From assembly GCA_036260255.1 (NCBI GenBank), contig DATAAF010000078.1:1-22633 (forward strand): a stretch of DNA of 22,633 bases, read 5' to 3'. Made by a program: the position numbers and the translations under genes. Every line of letters begins with the position of its first letter. Position 1 is the stretch's first letter. This stretch comes from DASZJY01 sp036260255. Its GTDB lineage: Bacteria; Actinomycetota; Acidimicrobiia; Acidimicrobiales; AC-14. The notes beneath the pieces were generated by a model that was not told the origin of the DNA, did not search any database, and saw only the letters and a program-made list of their open reading frames with translations. Below are positions 6,983 to 14,301 of this stretch, piece by piece.

Positions 6983-8254
6983 ATGTCCGAGCGGTTGTCC
7001 AAGTGGGTACTCGGTTCGGCCGGGCTGAGCGTGGTCGCGTCCCTTCTGACCTGGGGCGTGCCCGCCGGCGCCACCTTCCCGGGACCGGTGAACGGGAGGA
7101 TCGCCTGCTCCCGCCAGTACGGGGGCACCGGCACCGATGTCACCCGCATCGAGGTCGTCACCATGAACCCCGACGGCAGCGACGTCACCCGGCTCACCAA
7201 CAACAACGTCCTCGACTTCGACCCCATCTGGTCGCCCGACGGGCGGGAGATCATCTTCGAGAGCTTCCGTGAGGGGAACGTCTCCGAGCTCTACCGGATG
7301 AACCGGGACGGCACCAACGTCGTCCGGCTGACGACCAACGGCGCCCCCGAGGACCGCCCCGGGAGCTACCACGCCGACGGCTCCCAGGTCGTGTTCCACT
7401 CGACCCGGGCCGGCAGCTTCGACGTCTTCAAGATGAACGCCGACGGGACCAACCAGGTGAACCTCACCAACAACCCGGCGTTCGAGTCACTCCCATACTG
7501 GTGGCCGGACGGCACGAGGATCCTCTTCACCAGCACCCGGGCGGGGAACTTCGACGTCTGGACGATGGACTCCTTCGGCGGCGACCAGACCCGGCTGACG
7601 ACCCATCCCCTCACCGACGCCACCGGGAACGTGTCCCCGGACGGCACGAGGATCGCCTTCCACAGCACGCGGGACGACCCGGCGGGCCTGAGGTTCGAGG
7701 TCTACGTGATGAACGCCGACGGCACCAACCAGACGCGCCTCACGAACGCTCCAGGCGACGACTTCTTCCCCGTCTGGTCGCCCGACGGCACCAAGATCCT
7801 CTTCGACAGCCACCGCGACGGCGACCGTGAGGTCTACGTGATGAACGCCGACGGCACCAACCAGCAGCGCATCACGGTCAACCCCGGGTTCGACGGTCGC
7901 TGCGACTGGGAGCGCCCTTGCACGATCACCGGCAGCGGGGACATCGTCGGCACCGAGGGCGACGACGTGATCTGCGGGTCGGCCGGGGCCGACCGCATCG
8001 CCGGCCTGGGCGGAAACGACCAGATCCTGGGGCTGGGCGGCGAGGACCAGCTCTCGGGCGGACCGGGCGACGACAACCTCTTCGGAGGGCTCGGGAACGA
8101 CAGCCTGACCGGGGGACGGGGCGTCGACTTCTCCTCCGGTGGCCCGGGCAACGACCGCATCGCGGCCGAGGCGAACGAGCGGGTCGACCGCGGCGGCGGC
8201 GCCGACCAGTGCGTGATCGGAGGCTCCACCGGCTGTCCACCGCCGCTGTCGTGA
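6983..8254 (+). CDS. Secreted TolB-like beta-propeller protein with RTX calcium-binding tail
   Basis: A 423-residue exported protein. Residues 1 to about 31 form a signal peptide (hydrophobic core VLGSAGLSVVASLLTWG). Residues about 35-310 carry roughly six PD40/WD40-like repeats with the consensus MNADGTNxxRLTN and WSPDGTKILFxSxRDG, as in TolB propellers. After a linker with two Cys, residues about 315-400 carry RTX nonapeptides of the GGxGxD type (GGNDQILGLGGED, GGPGDDNLFGG), which bind calcium outside the cell. Function unknown; ligand binding or surface attachment is inferred. The ATG at 6983 has an AAGG-containing site nine bases upstream. It is divergent from topoisomerase IB across 121 bp. 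Confidence 0.88.
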   Translation: MSERLSKWVLGSAGLSVVASLLTWGVPAGATFPGPVNGRIACSRQYGGTGTDVTRIEVVTMNPDGSDVTRLTNNNVLDFDPIWSPDGREIIFESFREGNVSELYRMNRDGTNVVRLTTNGAPEDRPGSYHADGSQVVFHSTRAGSFDVFKMNADGTNQVNLTNNPAFESLPYWWPDGTRILFTSTRAGNFDVWTMDSFGGDQTRLTTHPLTDATGNVSPDGTRIAFHSTRDDPAGLRFEVYVMNADGTNQTRLTNAPGDDFFPVWSPDGTKILFDSHRDGDREVYVMNADGTNQQRITVNPGFDGRCDWERPCTITGSGDIVGTEGDDVICGSAGADRIAGLGGNDQILGLGGEDQLSGGPGDDNLFGGLGNDSLTGGRGVDFSSGGPGNDRIAAEANERVDRGGGADQCVIGGSTGCPPPLS

Positions 8255-8260
8255 GAACCT

Positions 8261-8291
8261 GTTCATTACCCGGCGCGTAGGTGGTTATATA
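8261..8291 (+). promoter_or_regulatory. Possible promoter in an AT-rich island
   Basis: TTATAT (8285-8290) inside the rare AT run TTATATAA is a plausible -10 element, with TTCATT (8261-8266) 18 bp upstream as a weak -35. It lies 50 bp before the LVIVD-protein start. Confidence 0.35.
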
Positions 8292-8341
8292 AGGGAAGCG
8301 TGTCGGGAGCGTGGCGGGCTCCCCAAGGGGAAGGGGTCGCC

Positions 8342-10261
8342 ATGCGACGGACGAGGGTGGGCTGGAACGCGCTGGTGGTGGTGGTTCTTCTGGCGGGCGC
8401 CAGCGGCGCGGCAGGGGTCGCGCCGTCGGAGTCGGAGTCCCGGCTGGAGGACGACGGCGCGGTCAACTCGGGCAAGGAGACCCACTCCCACCACGCCCAG
8501 CACGGGGAGGACGAGGGCCATCTCCCGCCCGTGCAGCGCAACGTCGACCTGGTCGGCTTCACCGACCTCTTCGCCGGCCAGGAGCAGCCCGGGCGCATCG
8601 GCGACGTCTCGGCCAAGGGCAACTACGCCTACCTGACCCTCTACTACGAGCCCCAGTGCGACCGCGGCGGCATCCAGATCGTCGACATCGCGGATCCCGC
8701 CAAGCCCAAGGCGGCGGGGTACGTCCCCAGCCACATCGGCACCTTCGCCGGCGAGGGCTCCCAGGTCGTCTCCCTCGACACCAAGTCGTTCCAGGGCGAC
8801 GTCCTCATCTACCAGAACGAGCACTGCCCCGACTCGGACAAGGTGGGCGTGGGCGGGGTGACGCTCGTCGACGTGACCGATCCCCTCCACCCCAAGAAGC
8901 TGGTCGAGGGGTTCGGCGACTTCTCGCTCAACGGCAAGAGCCAGACGCACTCCAACCAGGTGCACTCCGCCTTCGGCTGGGTGAACGACAAGACCGGTAG
9001 GGCCTACGTCGTGATGACCGACGACGAGGAGCCCACCGACACCGACATCATCGAGATCACCAACCCGAGCCGGCCCAGGTTTGTCGCCGAGTACGACTTC
9101 TCCGCGCAGTCCCGCCAGCCGCTCGGCGCCGTGCACGGCGACGCCGTGTTCATCCACGACGAGATCGTGAAGAAGATCGGCGACCGGTACGTGGGGCTGC
9201 TCTCCTACTGGGATGGCGGCTACATCCAGGTCGACCTCACCGACCCGGCCAACGCCAGGTACATCGGCGACACGGACTACCCGGCCGTCGACCCCGTCCT
9301 CCTCGAGGCGACGGGGACGGCGCTGTCACCGGAGGGCAACGGGCACGAGGCCGAGTTCACCAGGGACAACCGGTACTTCGTCGCCACCGACGAGGACTTC
9401 GACCCCTACCGGATGACCGCCACCATCGCCGACGGCCCGTACGCCGGTCACCGGTTCACCGCCATCCAGGGCGACCACGTCCCCCAGATCGACGCCGACA
9501 CGTCGATGTCCGGCGGCACCCGGGCGGTGGGCCTCGCCTGCGACCCGGCGACGATCCCACCCGCCGACGCCGCCCACCCCGTCGCCGTCATCGAGCGAGG
9601 AGTGTGCAACTTCACTCCCAAAGTGCAGAACGTCGAGGCCGCCGGCTACAAGGGCGCCGTCGTGTTCAACCGCACGGGGGTGGACGGGTGCGAGACGCTC
9701 ATCAGCATGATCGTGGAGGCGGGCATCCCCGCCGTGTTCGTATCCCGCACCGACGGCTTCCGCATTCTCGGCGCCCCCCTCGACGGCTACACGTGCTCCG
9801 AGGACGGGTCGGGAACGCCTGCCCCGCCGGTCGGCACCGCCGGCGCCACCCTCGACATCAAAGCGGTGTTCGACGGGTGGGGGTACATCCACCTGTTCGA
9901 CGCCAGGACGTTCGCCGACATCGACCAGTTCGCCATCCCCGAGGCGCACGACCCCGCTTACGCCTCCGGCTTCGGCGACCTCTCGGTGCACGAGGTGGCC
10001 ACCGATCCCGACGCCGACCTGGTGTACGTCTCGTACTACTCGGGTGGTTTCCGGGTCCTCGCCTACTCGAAGAAGGGCCAGCTGACCGAGGTCGGAGCGT
10101 TCATCGCCGGTCCCGGCATGAAGACGACGAGCGGGACGCCGGTCACCCAGGAGGGCAACAACTTCTGGGGAGTGGAGGTCCACAAGCACCCGAACGGGCA
10201 GAAGTACGTGCTCGCCTCAGACCGGGACTCGGGCGTCTGGATCTTCCAGCCGCGGCCCTGA
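8342..10261 (+). CDS. Secreted LVIVD-repeat beta-propeller protein with inserted PA domain
   Basis: A 639-residue exported protein. Residues 1 to about 27 form a signal peptide (ALVVVVLLAGASGAAG), followed by a His/Glu-rich stretch (HSHHAQHGEDEGH, possibly metal-binding). LVIVD-type repeats follow (GGIQIVDIADPAKPKAAGYV, GGVTLVDVTDPLHPKKLVE, GGYIQVDLTDPANARYIGD), typical of surface propellers. A protease-associated (PA) domain is inserted at about 375-500 (VAVIERGVCNFTPKVQNVEA, GYKGAVVFN), and propeller sequence resumes and ends with YVLASDRDSGVWIFQ. No protease catalytic motif is visible. The ATG at 8342 has a GGGGAAGGGG sequence just upstream. It lies 87 bp after the TolB-like gene on the same strand. 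The ligand is unknown. Confidence 0.87.
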   Translation: MRRTRVGWNALVVVVLLAGASGAAGVAPSESESRLEDDGAVNSGKETHSHHAQHGEDEGHLPPVQRNVDLVGFTDLFAGQEQPGRIGDVSAKGNYAYLTLYYEPQCDRGGIQIVDIADPAKPKAAGYVPSHIGTFAGEGSQVVSLDTKSFQGDVLIYQNEHCPDSDKVGVGGVTLVDVTDPLHPKKLVEGFGDFSLNGKSQTHSNQVHSAFGWVNDKTGRAYVVMTDDEEPTDTDIIEITNPSRPRFVAEYDFSAQSRQPLGAVHGDAVFIHDEIVKKIGDRYVGLLSYWDGGYIQVDLTDPANARYIGDTDYPAVDPVLLEATGTALSPEGNGHEAEFTRDNRYFVATDEDFDPYRMTATIADGPYAGHRFTAIQGDHVPQIDADTSMSGGTRAVGLACDPATIPPADAAHPVAVIERGVCNFTPKVQNVEAAGYKGAVVFNRTGVDGCETLISMIVEAGIPAVFVSRTDGFRILGAPLDGYTCSEDGSGTPAPPVGTAGATLDIKAVFDGWGYIHLFDARTFADIDQFAIPEAHDPAYASGFGDLSVHEVATDPDADLVYVSYYSGGFRVLAYSKKGQLTEVGAFIAGPGMKTTSGTPVTQEGNNFWGVEVHKHPNGQKYVLASDRDSGVWIFQPRP

Positions 10262-10301
10262 CGAGGGCCGCCGGCGCCAGGCGCCTCAGGTCCGGGGCCG
10301 C

Positions 10302-10315
10302 GAGGGCATGCCCTC
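10302..10315. terminator. 14-bp perfect palindrome at the convergent gene junction
   Basis: GAGGGCATGCCCTC is a perfect palindrome located 41 bp after the LVIVD-protein stop and overlapping the first bases of the stop codon of the minus-strand gene ending at 10314. It could serve as a bidirectional terminator or a protein-binding site. No T-tract follows. Confidence 0.35.
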
Positions 10316-10565
10316 AGTCGCCCGGGGCCTCGCCCATCTCCCGTAACGCCAGACCGAGGGCGGCCCGGAGACGGCGGGCGGTGGAGGGGGAGAGATGGCT
10401 GACGAGCCCGGCACCGGCACGGCCCGCCTCCTCGAGGGTGAGCTCGACGCGCAGGTCGTCGCAGGGCTCGCAGTCGTCGAGGAGCGCCACCGCCCACGCC
10501 AGCTGCGCGCGGTCGGGATCGTCGGCGGGGTGGTCGTCGAACCCGTGATCCGAGAGCTTCCTCAT
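10314..10565 (-). CDS. Small hypothetical protein (83 aa)
   Basis: An 83-residue acidic protein beginning MRKLSDHGFDDHPADDPDR, with a C-x2-C pair (DDCEPCDDL) and a helical C-terminal half (PSTARRLRAALGLALREMG). I recognise no family. The ATG at 10565 lies 10 bp after the stop of the stress-protein-like gene, so the two probably form an operon. The ribosome binding site is poor (GAGCCC), consistent with translation coupled to the upstream gene. The frame is open to 10640, but that would overlap the neighbour. The C-terminus shares bases with a 14-bp palindrome. Confidence 0.6.
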   Translation of the reverse strand: MRKLSDHGFDDHPADDPDRAQLAWAVALLDDCEPCDDLRVELTLEEAGRAGAGLVSHLSPSTARRLRAALGLALREMGEAPGD

Positions 10566-10575
10566 GGGCTCGGCG

Positions 10576-11184
10576 TCAGGTCGTGGGGCCGTCGCCCTCC
10601 TCGCCGCCCCCACGGGCGCCCGCCTCGCCGCCCGCCTCACCGTCGTCGAGCTTGCGGCCCTCGGAGTCGATCCACTCCAACTTGTCCGCCCGCTCGTCCT
10701 CCAGGACCTTGGCCGCCTGCTCCACGTCGCCCTTGTCGGCGGCGTGCACGGCGACGAGCACCCTTCCGGCGCGGAGGGACTCCTGGAAGGTGAGGTCCCA
10801 GTCGTCCTCCAGGCTCAGCCCGGCAACGCCGCCGACCATGCCGCCCACGCTCGCCCCCGCGACCGTCCCGCCGGCGGCGGCGGCCAGGAGGCCCATGCCG
10901 ACCACGGGACCCACGCCCGGGATCACGAAGGCGGCGGCGCCGGCCAGCGCTCCCAGCGCGCCCCCGGCCGCCGCCCCGCCGATCGCCCTCTTGGCCACGT
11001 CGGCGGTGGCGTCGAGGTCGCGCAGGCGGGTGTCGGGGTCGGAGCGGGCTTCGTCGACCGCCTGGCCGAGCACCGAGATGTCCTCCGCCTCGATGCCGGC
11101 GCGGCCGAGGGCGTCGAGGGCCTTGCGCGCCGCGTCCATGTCAGGGAAGGTCGCCACAACGTTGTAGTCGGCGAGGTGCTTCAT
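10576..11184 (-). CDS. YflT-like general stress protein with glycine-zipper core
   Basis: A 202-residue protein. Residues about 5-55 (NVVATFPDMDAARKALDALG, then IEAEDISVLG) look like the ferredoxin-like general-stress-protein 17M/YflT domain. Residues about 68-128 are a Gly/Ala-rich hydrophobic core (GGAAAGGALGALAGAAAF, VGMGLLAAAAGG, GGMVGGVAG) like a glycine zipper that can insert into or pack against membranes. A second ferredoxin-like half follows (GRVLVAVHAADKGDVEQAAK), then a Gly/Glu-rich tail. The role is probably stress- or envelope-related but is not defined. The ATG at 11184 has a strong GAGGAGG site. It is the first gene of a two-gene unit with the 83-residue protein. Confidence 0.75.
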   Translation of the reverse strand: MKHLADYNVVATFPDMDAARKALDALGRAGIEAEDISVLGQAVDEARSDPDTRLRDLDATADVAKRAIGGAAAGGALGALAGAAAFVIPGVGPVVGMGLLAAAAGGTVAGASVGGMVGGVAGLSLEDDWDLTFQESLRAGRVLVAVHAADKGDVEQAAKVLEDERADKLEWIDSEGRKLDDGEAGGEAGARGGGEEGDGPTT

Positions 11185-11297
11185 GACGGCCTCCTCGTGC
11201 GTCGGGTCAGGTCCGAAGGGAAACTACCTGGGCATCTCATCAGCTCCCCACCAGCCGATCCCTCCTGGGAGGTGCGCAGGTCGTTTCCGCTTCGACG

Positions 11298-11444
11298 TCA
11301 GATGGGTTGGGGATCGGGGATGGGCGGTGCGGGGTCGGGCCTCGGGGCCGGGCTGGGCTCGGGCGCCGGTCCCGGCGGCGGGTCGACAGGCGGGAAGGGA
11401 TCCGGTGGGACGGGCGTCGGGAGGGCGAACGGGGGCTCGGTCAC
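11298..11444 (-). CDS. Short proline-rich peptide (48 aa)
   Basis: GTG at 11444 is preceded by AGGAG at six-base spacing and opens a 48-codon frame ending in TGA at 11298. The product is almost half Pro (VTEPPFALPTPVPPDPFPPV, then PAPEPSPAPRPDPAPP). It has no signal peptide, no Cys and no membrane segment. Short Pro-rich peptides of this kind occur in actinobacteria, but a GC-rich spacer can give such frames by chance. The good ribosome binding site is the main support. The frame is open to 11561; that extension would overlap the start of the divergent gene at 11555. Confidence 0.45.
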   Translation of the reverse strand: MTEPPFALPTPVPPDPFPPVDPPPGPAPEPSPAPRPDPAPPIPDPQPI

Positions 11445-11554
11445 GTGGCGCTCCTGTGCAGCCAGGGAATGCCGGGGGGCAGTGACGCGCCTACCCGTGC
11501 CGCGGGGCAGCGAAACGACCGCTCGTCCCCCGGGCGCGACCGTAGTGCGCAAGA

Positions 11555-11905
11555 ATGTCACCAGTGGCCGACTCGAGCGCCGACGAGGGTGACCCCAGCG
11601 ACAGGACCCTTGCCGAGCTGGTCGCCGAGTTCGAGGCGGCCGGGTTCACCGGCCAGATGGCGGCCCGGCCCGGGGGCCGCATGCTCTGCTTCGCGTGCCG
11701 GACCGAGAGCGACGCAGCCCACGTGGCGCTCGTCGACCTGCTCCGCATCGAGGGGGCGTCGGACCCCGACGACATGCTCGCGGTGGCGGCCCTCGTGTGC
11801 CCGAACTGCGGGGCCAGGGCGACCGCCGTCCTCAGCTACGGGCCCGAGGCCACCGAGGACGACTCCGACGCCCTGAACCAGCTCCAGCGCACCAGCCACG
11901 GCTGA
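11555..11905 (+). CDS. Small protein with two CxxC pairs (possible zinc ribbon)
   Basis: A 116-residue protein with an acidic N-terminus and helix (RTLAELVAEFEAAGF), then C45-F-A-C48 and C82-P-N-C85 separated by a helical stretch (HVALVDLLRIEGASDPDDML). The paired CxxC motifs could bind one zinc ion. The text after the second pair (GARATAVLSYGPEATEDD) is typical of small actinobacterial hypotheticals with a similar ribbon. No function is known. The ATG at 11555 lacks a clear ribosome binding site, so a leaderless transcript or the in-frame GTG at 11564 are alternatives. It converges on the histidine-kinase gene across 90 bp. Confidence 0.7.
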   Translation: MSPVADSSADEGDPSDRTLAELVAEFEAAGFTGQMAARPGGRMLCFACRTESDAAHVALVDLLRIEGASDPDDMLAVAALVCPNCGARATAVLSYGPEATEDDSDALNQLQRTSHG

Positions 11906-11995
11906 CGCGCCCGGCGGGCCGACGCCGGCGCCGGGGGCGAGTTGTCTGGGACGATCAGTTCGCCCAAGCGCGCTCCCGGCGGGCGCCGGCGGGGC

Positions 11996-13231
11996 TCAGC
12001 CCGTCCCGGTGGTGAGGCTGCGGGCCGGCGTACGTTCCCGAGGCGCGGGCGATGGCAGCTCGACCCGAACCGACAGACCGCCGGCCGGCGGTGCCTCGGC
12101 GGTGACGGCGCCGCCGTGGGCCCGGGCGACCGCCCGCACGATCGACAGGCCCAGCCCGACGCCCCGCGCCGAGTCCACTCGGTCCTGGCCCCGGCGGCGG
12201 AACGGCTCGAACAGCCCCTCGACGTCCCCGGGCGGCACCACCGGCCCGCTGTTGCGCACCTCGACCGCGGCCCGTCCGGCGTCGACTCTGGTCGTGACCT
12301 CCACCCAGCCGCCCCGGTGGTTGTACCGCACGCCGTTCTGCACGAGGTTGGCGACGAGGCGCTCGAGGAGCACCGCGTTGCCCCGCACCGGCGCATGCCC
12401 GAGCACCCGCTCGATCCGCACCTCCCACCGCTCGGCCTCGGCGGCCAGCTGGTCGACCGCCCGCGCGGCCACTTGGGCCAGGTCGAGATCCTCGGTCCTC
12501 GCCAACCCCTGCTCGCTGCGGGCCAGGACGAGCAGGCTGTCGATGAGGTGCTCGCTGCGGTCGATGGCGTCGCTGACGCTCACCGCCATGGCCCGGAGCT
12601 CCTCCTTGGTGGCGTCTGGGTCGGCGAGGGCGACGTCGATCAGGGTGCGCTGCACCGCCAGCGGCGTCCGCAGCTCGTGCGACGCGTTGGCGACGAACCG
12701 GCGCTGGCTCTCGAACGCCCGCTGCAGGCGCTCGAGCATGTCGTCGAAGGTGTCGGCCAGCTCCTTGAGCTCGTCGCGCGGGCCCTGGAGATCGAGGCGC
12801 CGGTCGAGGTTGGCCTCCGAGAGCTGGCGAGCCGTCGCCGTCACGTGCTGCAGCGGGCGCAGCACCCGCCCGGCGATCAGCCAGCCGAGCCCCACCGAGG
12901 CCACCGCCATGAGCCCCAGAGCGAGCCCCGACTGCACCACCAGCTCGTGCAGGGCCTTGTCGCGGACCCGCTCCTGGAGGCGGTTGAACACGTCGGCCGG
13001 GTCCTCGGCGAAGGGGTTGGGGGCGACGAACACCTCGTTGCCCAACGGGTTCTCGACGACCCGGGTCCCCGGCTCGGCGAGGCGTACCTGCACCGGCTGG
13101 ATCTGTTCGTCCAGGCCCCGGCGCACCAGCGCGTAGTTCACGGCCAGGAGCACGGCGCCGGCGGCGAGGAAGAGCCCGCCGTAGAGCAGCGTGAGGCGCA
13201 GGCGGATGGTCGGGCGGAAGCGCACGCTCAC
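11996..13231 (-). CDS. Sensor histidine kinase
   Basis: A 411-residue membrane kinase. The first membrane segment is about residues 11-34 (LRLTLLYGGLFLAAGAVLLA), followed by an extracytoplasmic loop of about 60 residues, a second membrane segment at about 98-123, a HAMP linker (RPLQHVTATARQLSEANLDR), an H-box with His185 in FVANASHELRTPLA, an N-box LVANLVQNGVRYNH, a degenerate G1 region (VRNSGPVVPPGDVEGLFEPF) and a G2 box GVGLGLSIVRAVARAHGG. This is the VanS/CutS-like layout common in actinobacteria. The GTG at 13231 lies 4 bp after the response-regulator stop, so both are translated from one message. The signal is unknown; its placement near a MacAB-type efflux operon suggests envelope stress or peptide sensing. 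Confidence 0.93.
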   Translation of the reverse strand: MSVRFRPTIRLRLTLLYGGLFLAAGAVLLAVNYALVRRGLDEQIQPVQVRLAEPGTRVVENPLGNEVFVAPNPFAEDPADVFNRLQERVRDKALHELVVQSGLALGLMAVASVGLGWLIAGRVLRPLQHVTATARQLSEANLDRRLDLQGPRDELKELADTFDDMLERLQRAFESQRRFVANASHELRTPLAVQRTLIDVALADPDATKEELRAMAVSVSDAIDRSEHLIDSLLVLARSEQGLARTEDLDLAQVAARAVDQLAAEAERWEVRIERVLGHAPVRGNAVLLERLVANLVQNGVRYNHRGGWVEVTTRVDAGRAAVEVRNSGPVVPPGDVEGLFEPFRRRGQDRVDSARGVGLGLSIVRAVARAHGGAVTAEAPPAGGLSVRVELPSPAPRERTPARSLTTGTG

Positions 13232-13235
13232 ACGG

Positions 13236-13889
13236 TCACATCCGGTAACCAGCCCCGGGCACCGTCTCGATGAGCGGGGGACGGCCGAGCTTCTTGCGCA
13301 GCTTCATCACCGTCACCCGCACGGCGTTGGTGAACGGGTCGGCGTGCTCGTCCCATGCCTTCTCCAACAGCTCCTCCGCGCTCACCACCCGCCCGTCGGC
13401 GGCAAGGAGGATCTCGAGCACGGCCAGCTCCTTGTTGGTCAGCCTGAGGAACTGGCCGTCCCGGCTGGCGACCCGCCGGGCGGGGTCGACGATGACCCCG
13501 CGGCGCGAGAGCACGGGCGGCAGCGCCGGTGCCGCCCGGCGCCCGAGGGCACGGATCCGCGCGACCAGCTCGGCGAAGGCGAAGGGCTTGGGCAGGTAGT
13601 CGTCGGCACCGAGGCTGAGCCCGTCGACCCGGTCGTCGATGCCGGCGGAGGCGGTGAGCATCAGCACACGCGGCGACGCCGGGTCGGCCACCAGCGAGCG
13701 GCATACGTCGTCGCCGTGCACCGTCGGCAGGTCGCGGTCGAGCACGACCACGTCGTAGCCGTTCACCGCCAGGCGGTCGACGGCCTCGGCGCCGTCGTTC
13801 ACGACGTCGACGGCCATCCCCTCACGCCGCAGGCCCCGCCCGATGGCGTCGGCCAGGACCTGCTCGTCTTCGGCAACCAGGACCCGCAA
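13236..13889 (-). CDS. OmpR/PhoB-family response regulator
   Basis: A 217-residue regulator. The receiver domain (1 to about 115) has the acidic pair in VLVAEDE, phospho-acceptor Asp51 in VVVLDRDLP, LMLTASAG and Lys102 in DYLPKPF. The winged-helix domain (about 125-217) has LTNKELAVLEILLAADGRVV and AVRVTVMKLRKKLGRP ending in ETVPGAGYRM. No ATG or GTG lies at the expected position. The TTG at 13889 (MRVLVAEDE) has GGAGG five bases upstream and gives the normal family length. The frame is open to 14021, but that part includes the putative operator. It is the first gene of the two-component operon, and a 21-bp direct-repeat box lies 47 bp upstream of the start. Confidence 0.92.
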   Translation of the reverse strand: MRVLVAEDEQVLADAIGRGLRREGMAVDVVNDGAEAVDRLAVNGYDVVVLDRDLPTVHGDDVCRSLVADPASPRVLMLTASAGIDDRVDGLSLGADDYLPKPFAFAELVARIRALGRRAAPALPPVLSRRGVIVDPARRVASRDGQFLRLTNKELAVLEILLAADGRVVSAEELLEKAWDEHADPFTNAVRVTVMKLRKKLGRPPLIETVPGAGYRM

Positions 13890-13935
13890 TGCGACCTCCG
13901 ACAGTACCGACGGCTCCCCTCGATCGTCGCGCCGT

Positions 13936-13956
13936 CCGCATAACCACCACATAAAC
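13936..13956 (-). promoter_or_regulatory. Putative response-regulator box, copy 1
   Basis: Read on the minus strand this contains GTTTATG, 4 nt (tggt), GGTTATG, then CGG: two near-identical half-sites with an 11-bp period, the tandem layout recognised by OmpR/PhoB dimers. It is 47 bp upstream of the response-regulator start. A second copy differing at two positions lies at 18958-18978. Confidence 0.6.
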
Positions 13957-14036
13957 CTGTCGGGGACATCCCTGCGAGCAAAGGTGCCGGTAACGGCATC
14001 GCAGCGGGTCGAGAACGGCAAGCGACACGGTCCGGC

Positions 14037-14215
14037 TCACAGACTGGTCACGGAACGGGCGTTGCCGACCAGGGCGGCGACCGCCTTCGCCGCGGCCGGC
14101 CCTGCCTCGGGCATGAGATGCCCATACACGTCGAAGCTGAAGGCCACCGCGCTGCGACGAGGGTGTCAAAGCGCTTTGCCACCTGCTCGGGGGAAGCGGT
14201 GGCGGCGACCTGCGG
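14037..14215 (-). pseudogene. Tyrosine recombinase (integrase) C-terminal remnant, frameshifted
   Basis: Two adjacent minus-strand frames join into the end of a tyrosine integrase. The first reads TASPEQVAKRF; the second, shifted by one base, reads HPRRSAVAFSFDVYGHLMPE and continues to a TGA at 14037-14039. In intact family members the order is VAKRxGHxSxAxTxDxYGHLMP. Restoring a single G near 14166 (TTTGAC to TTTGGAC) would rejoin the frames as KRFGHPRR, so a one-base deletion is the simplest explanation. The catalytic Tyr of VYGHLMP is present; the Arg/His/Arg core upstream is missing. The left boundary of recognisable homology, near 14215, is approximate. It is a remnant of an integrated element. 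Confidence 0.65.
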
Positions 14216-14301
14216 TGTCCCCCTCACGGTGAGCACGGTGCGCCGACATCGACGCCCGGACAGGCTCGTGCCGAGGTGCTCGACCGGTCTGCGATGACGT
14301 G

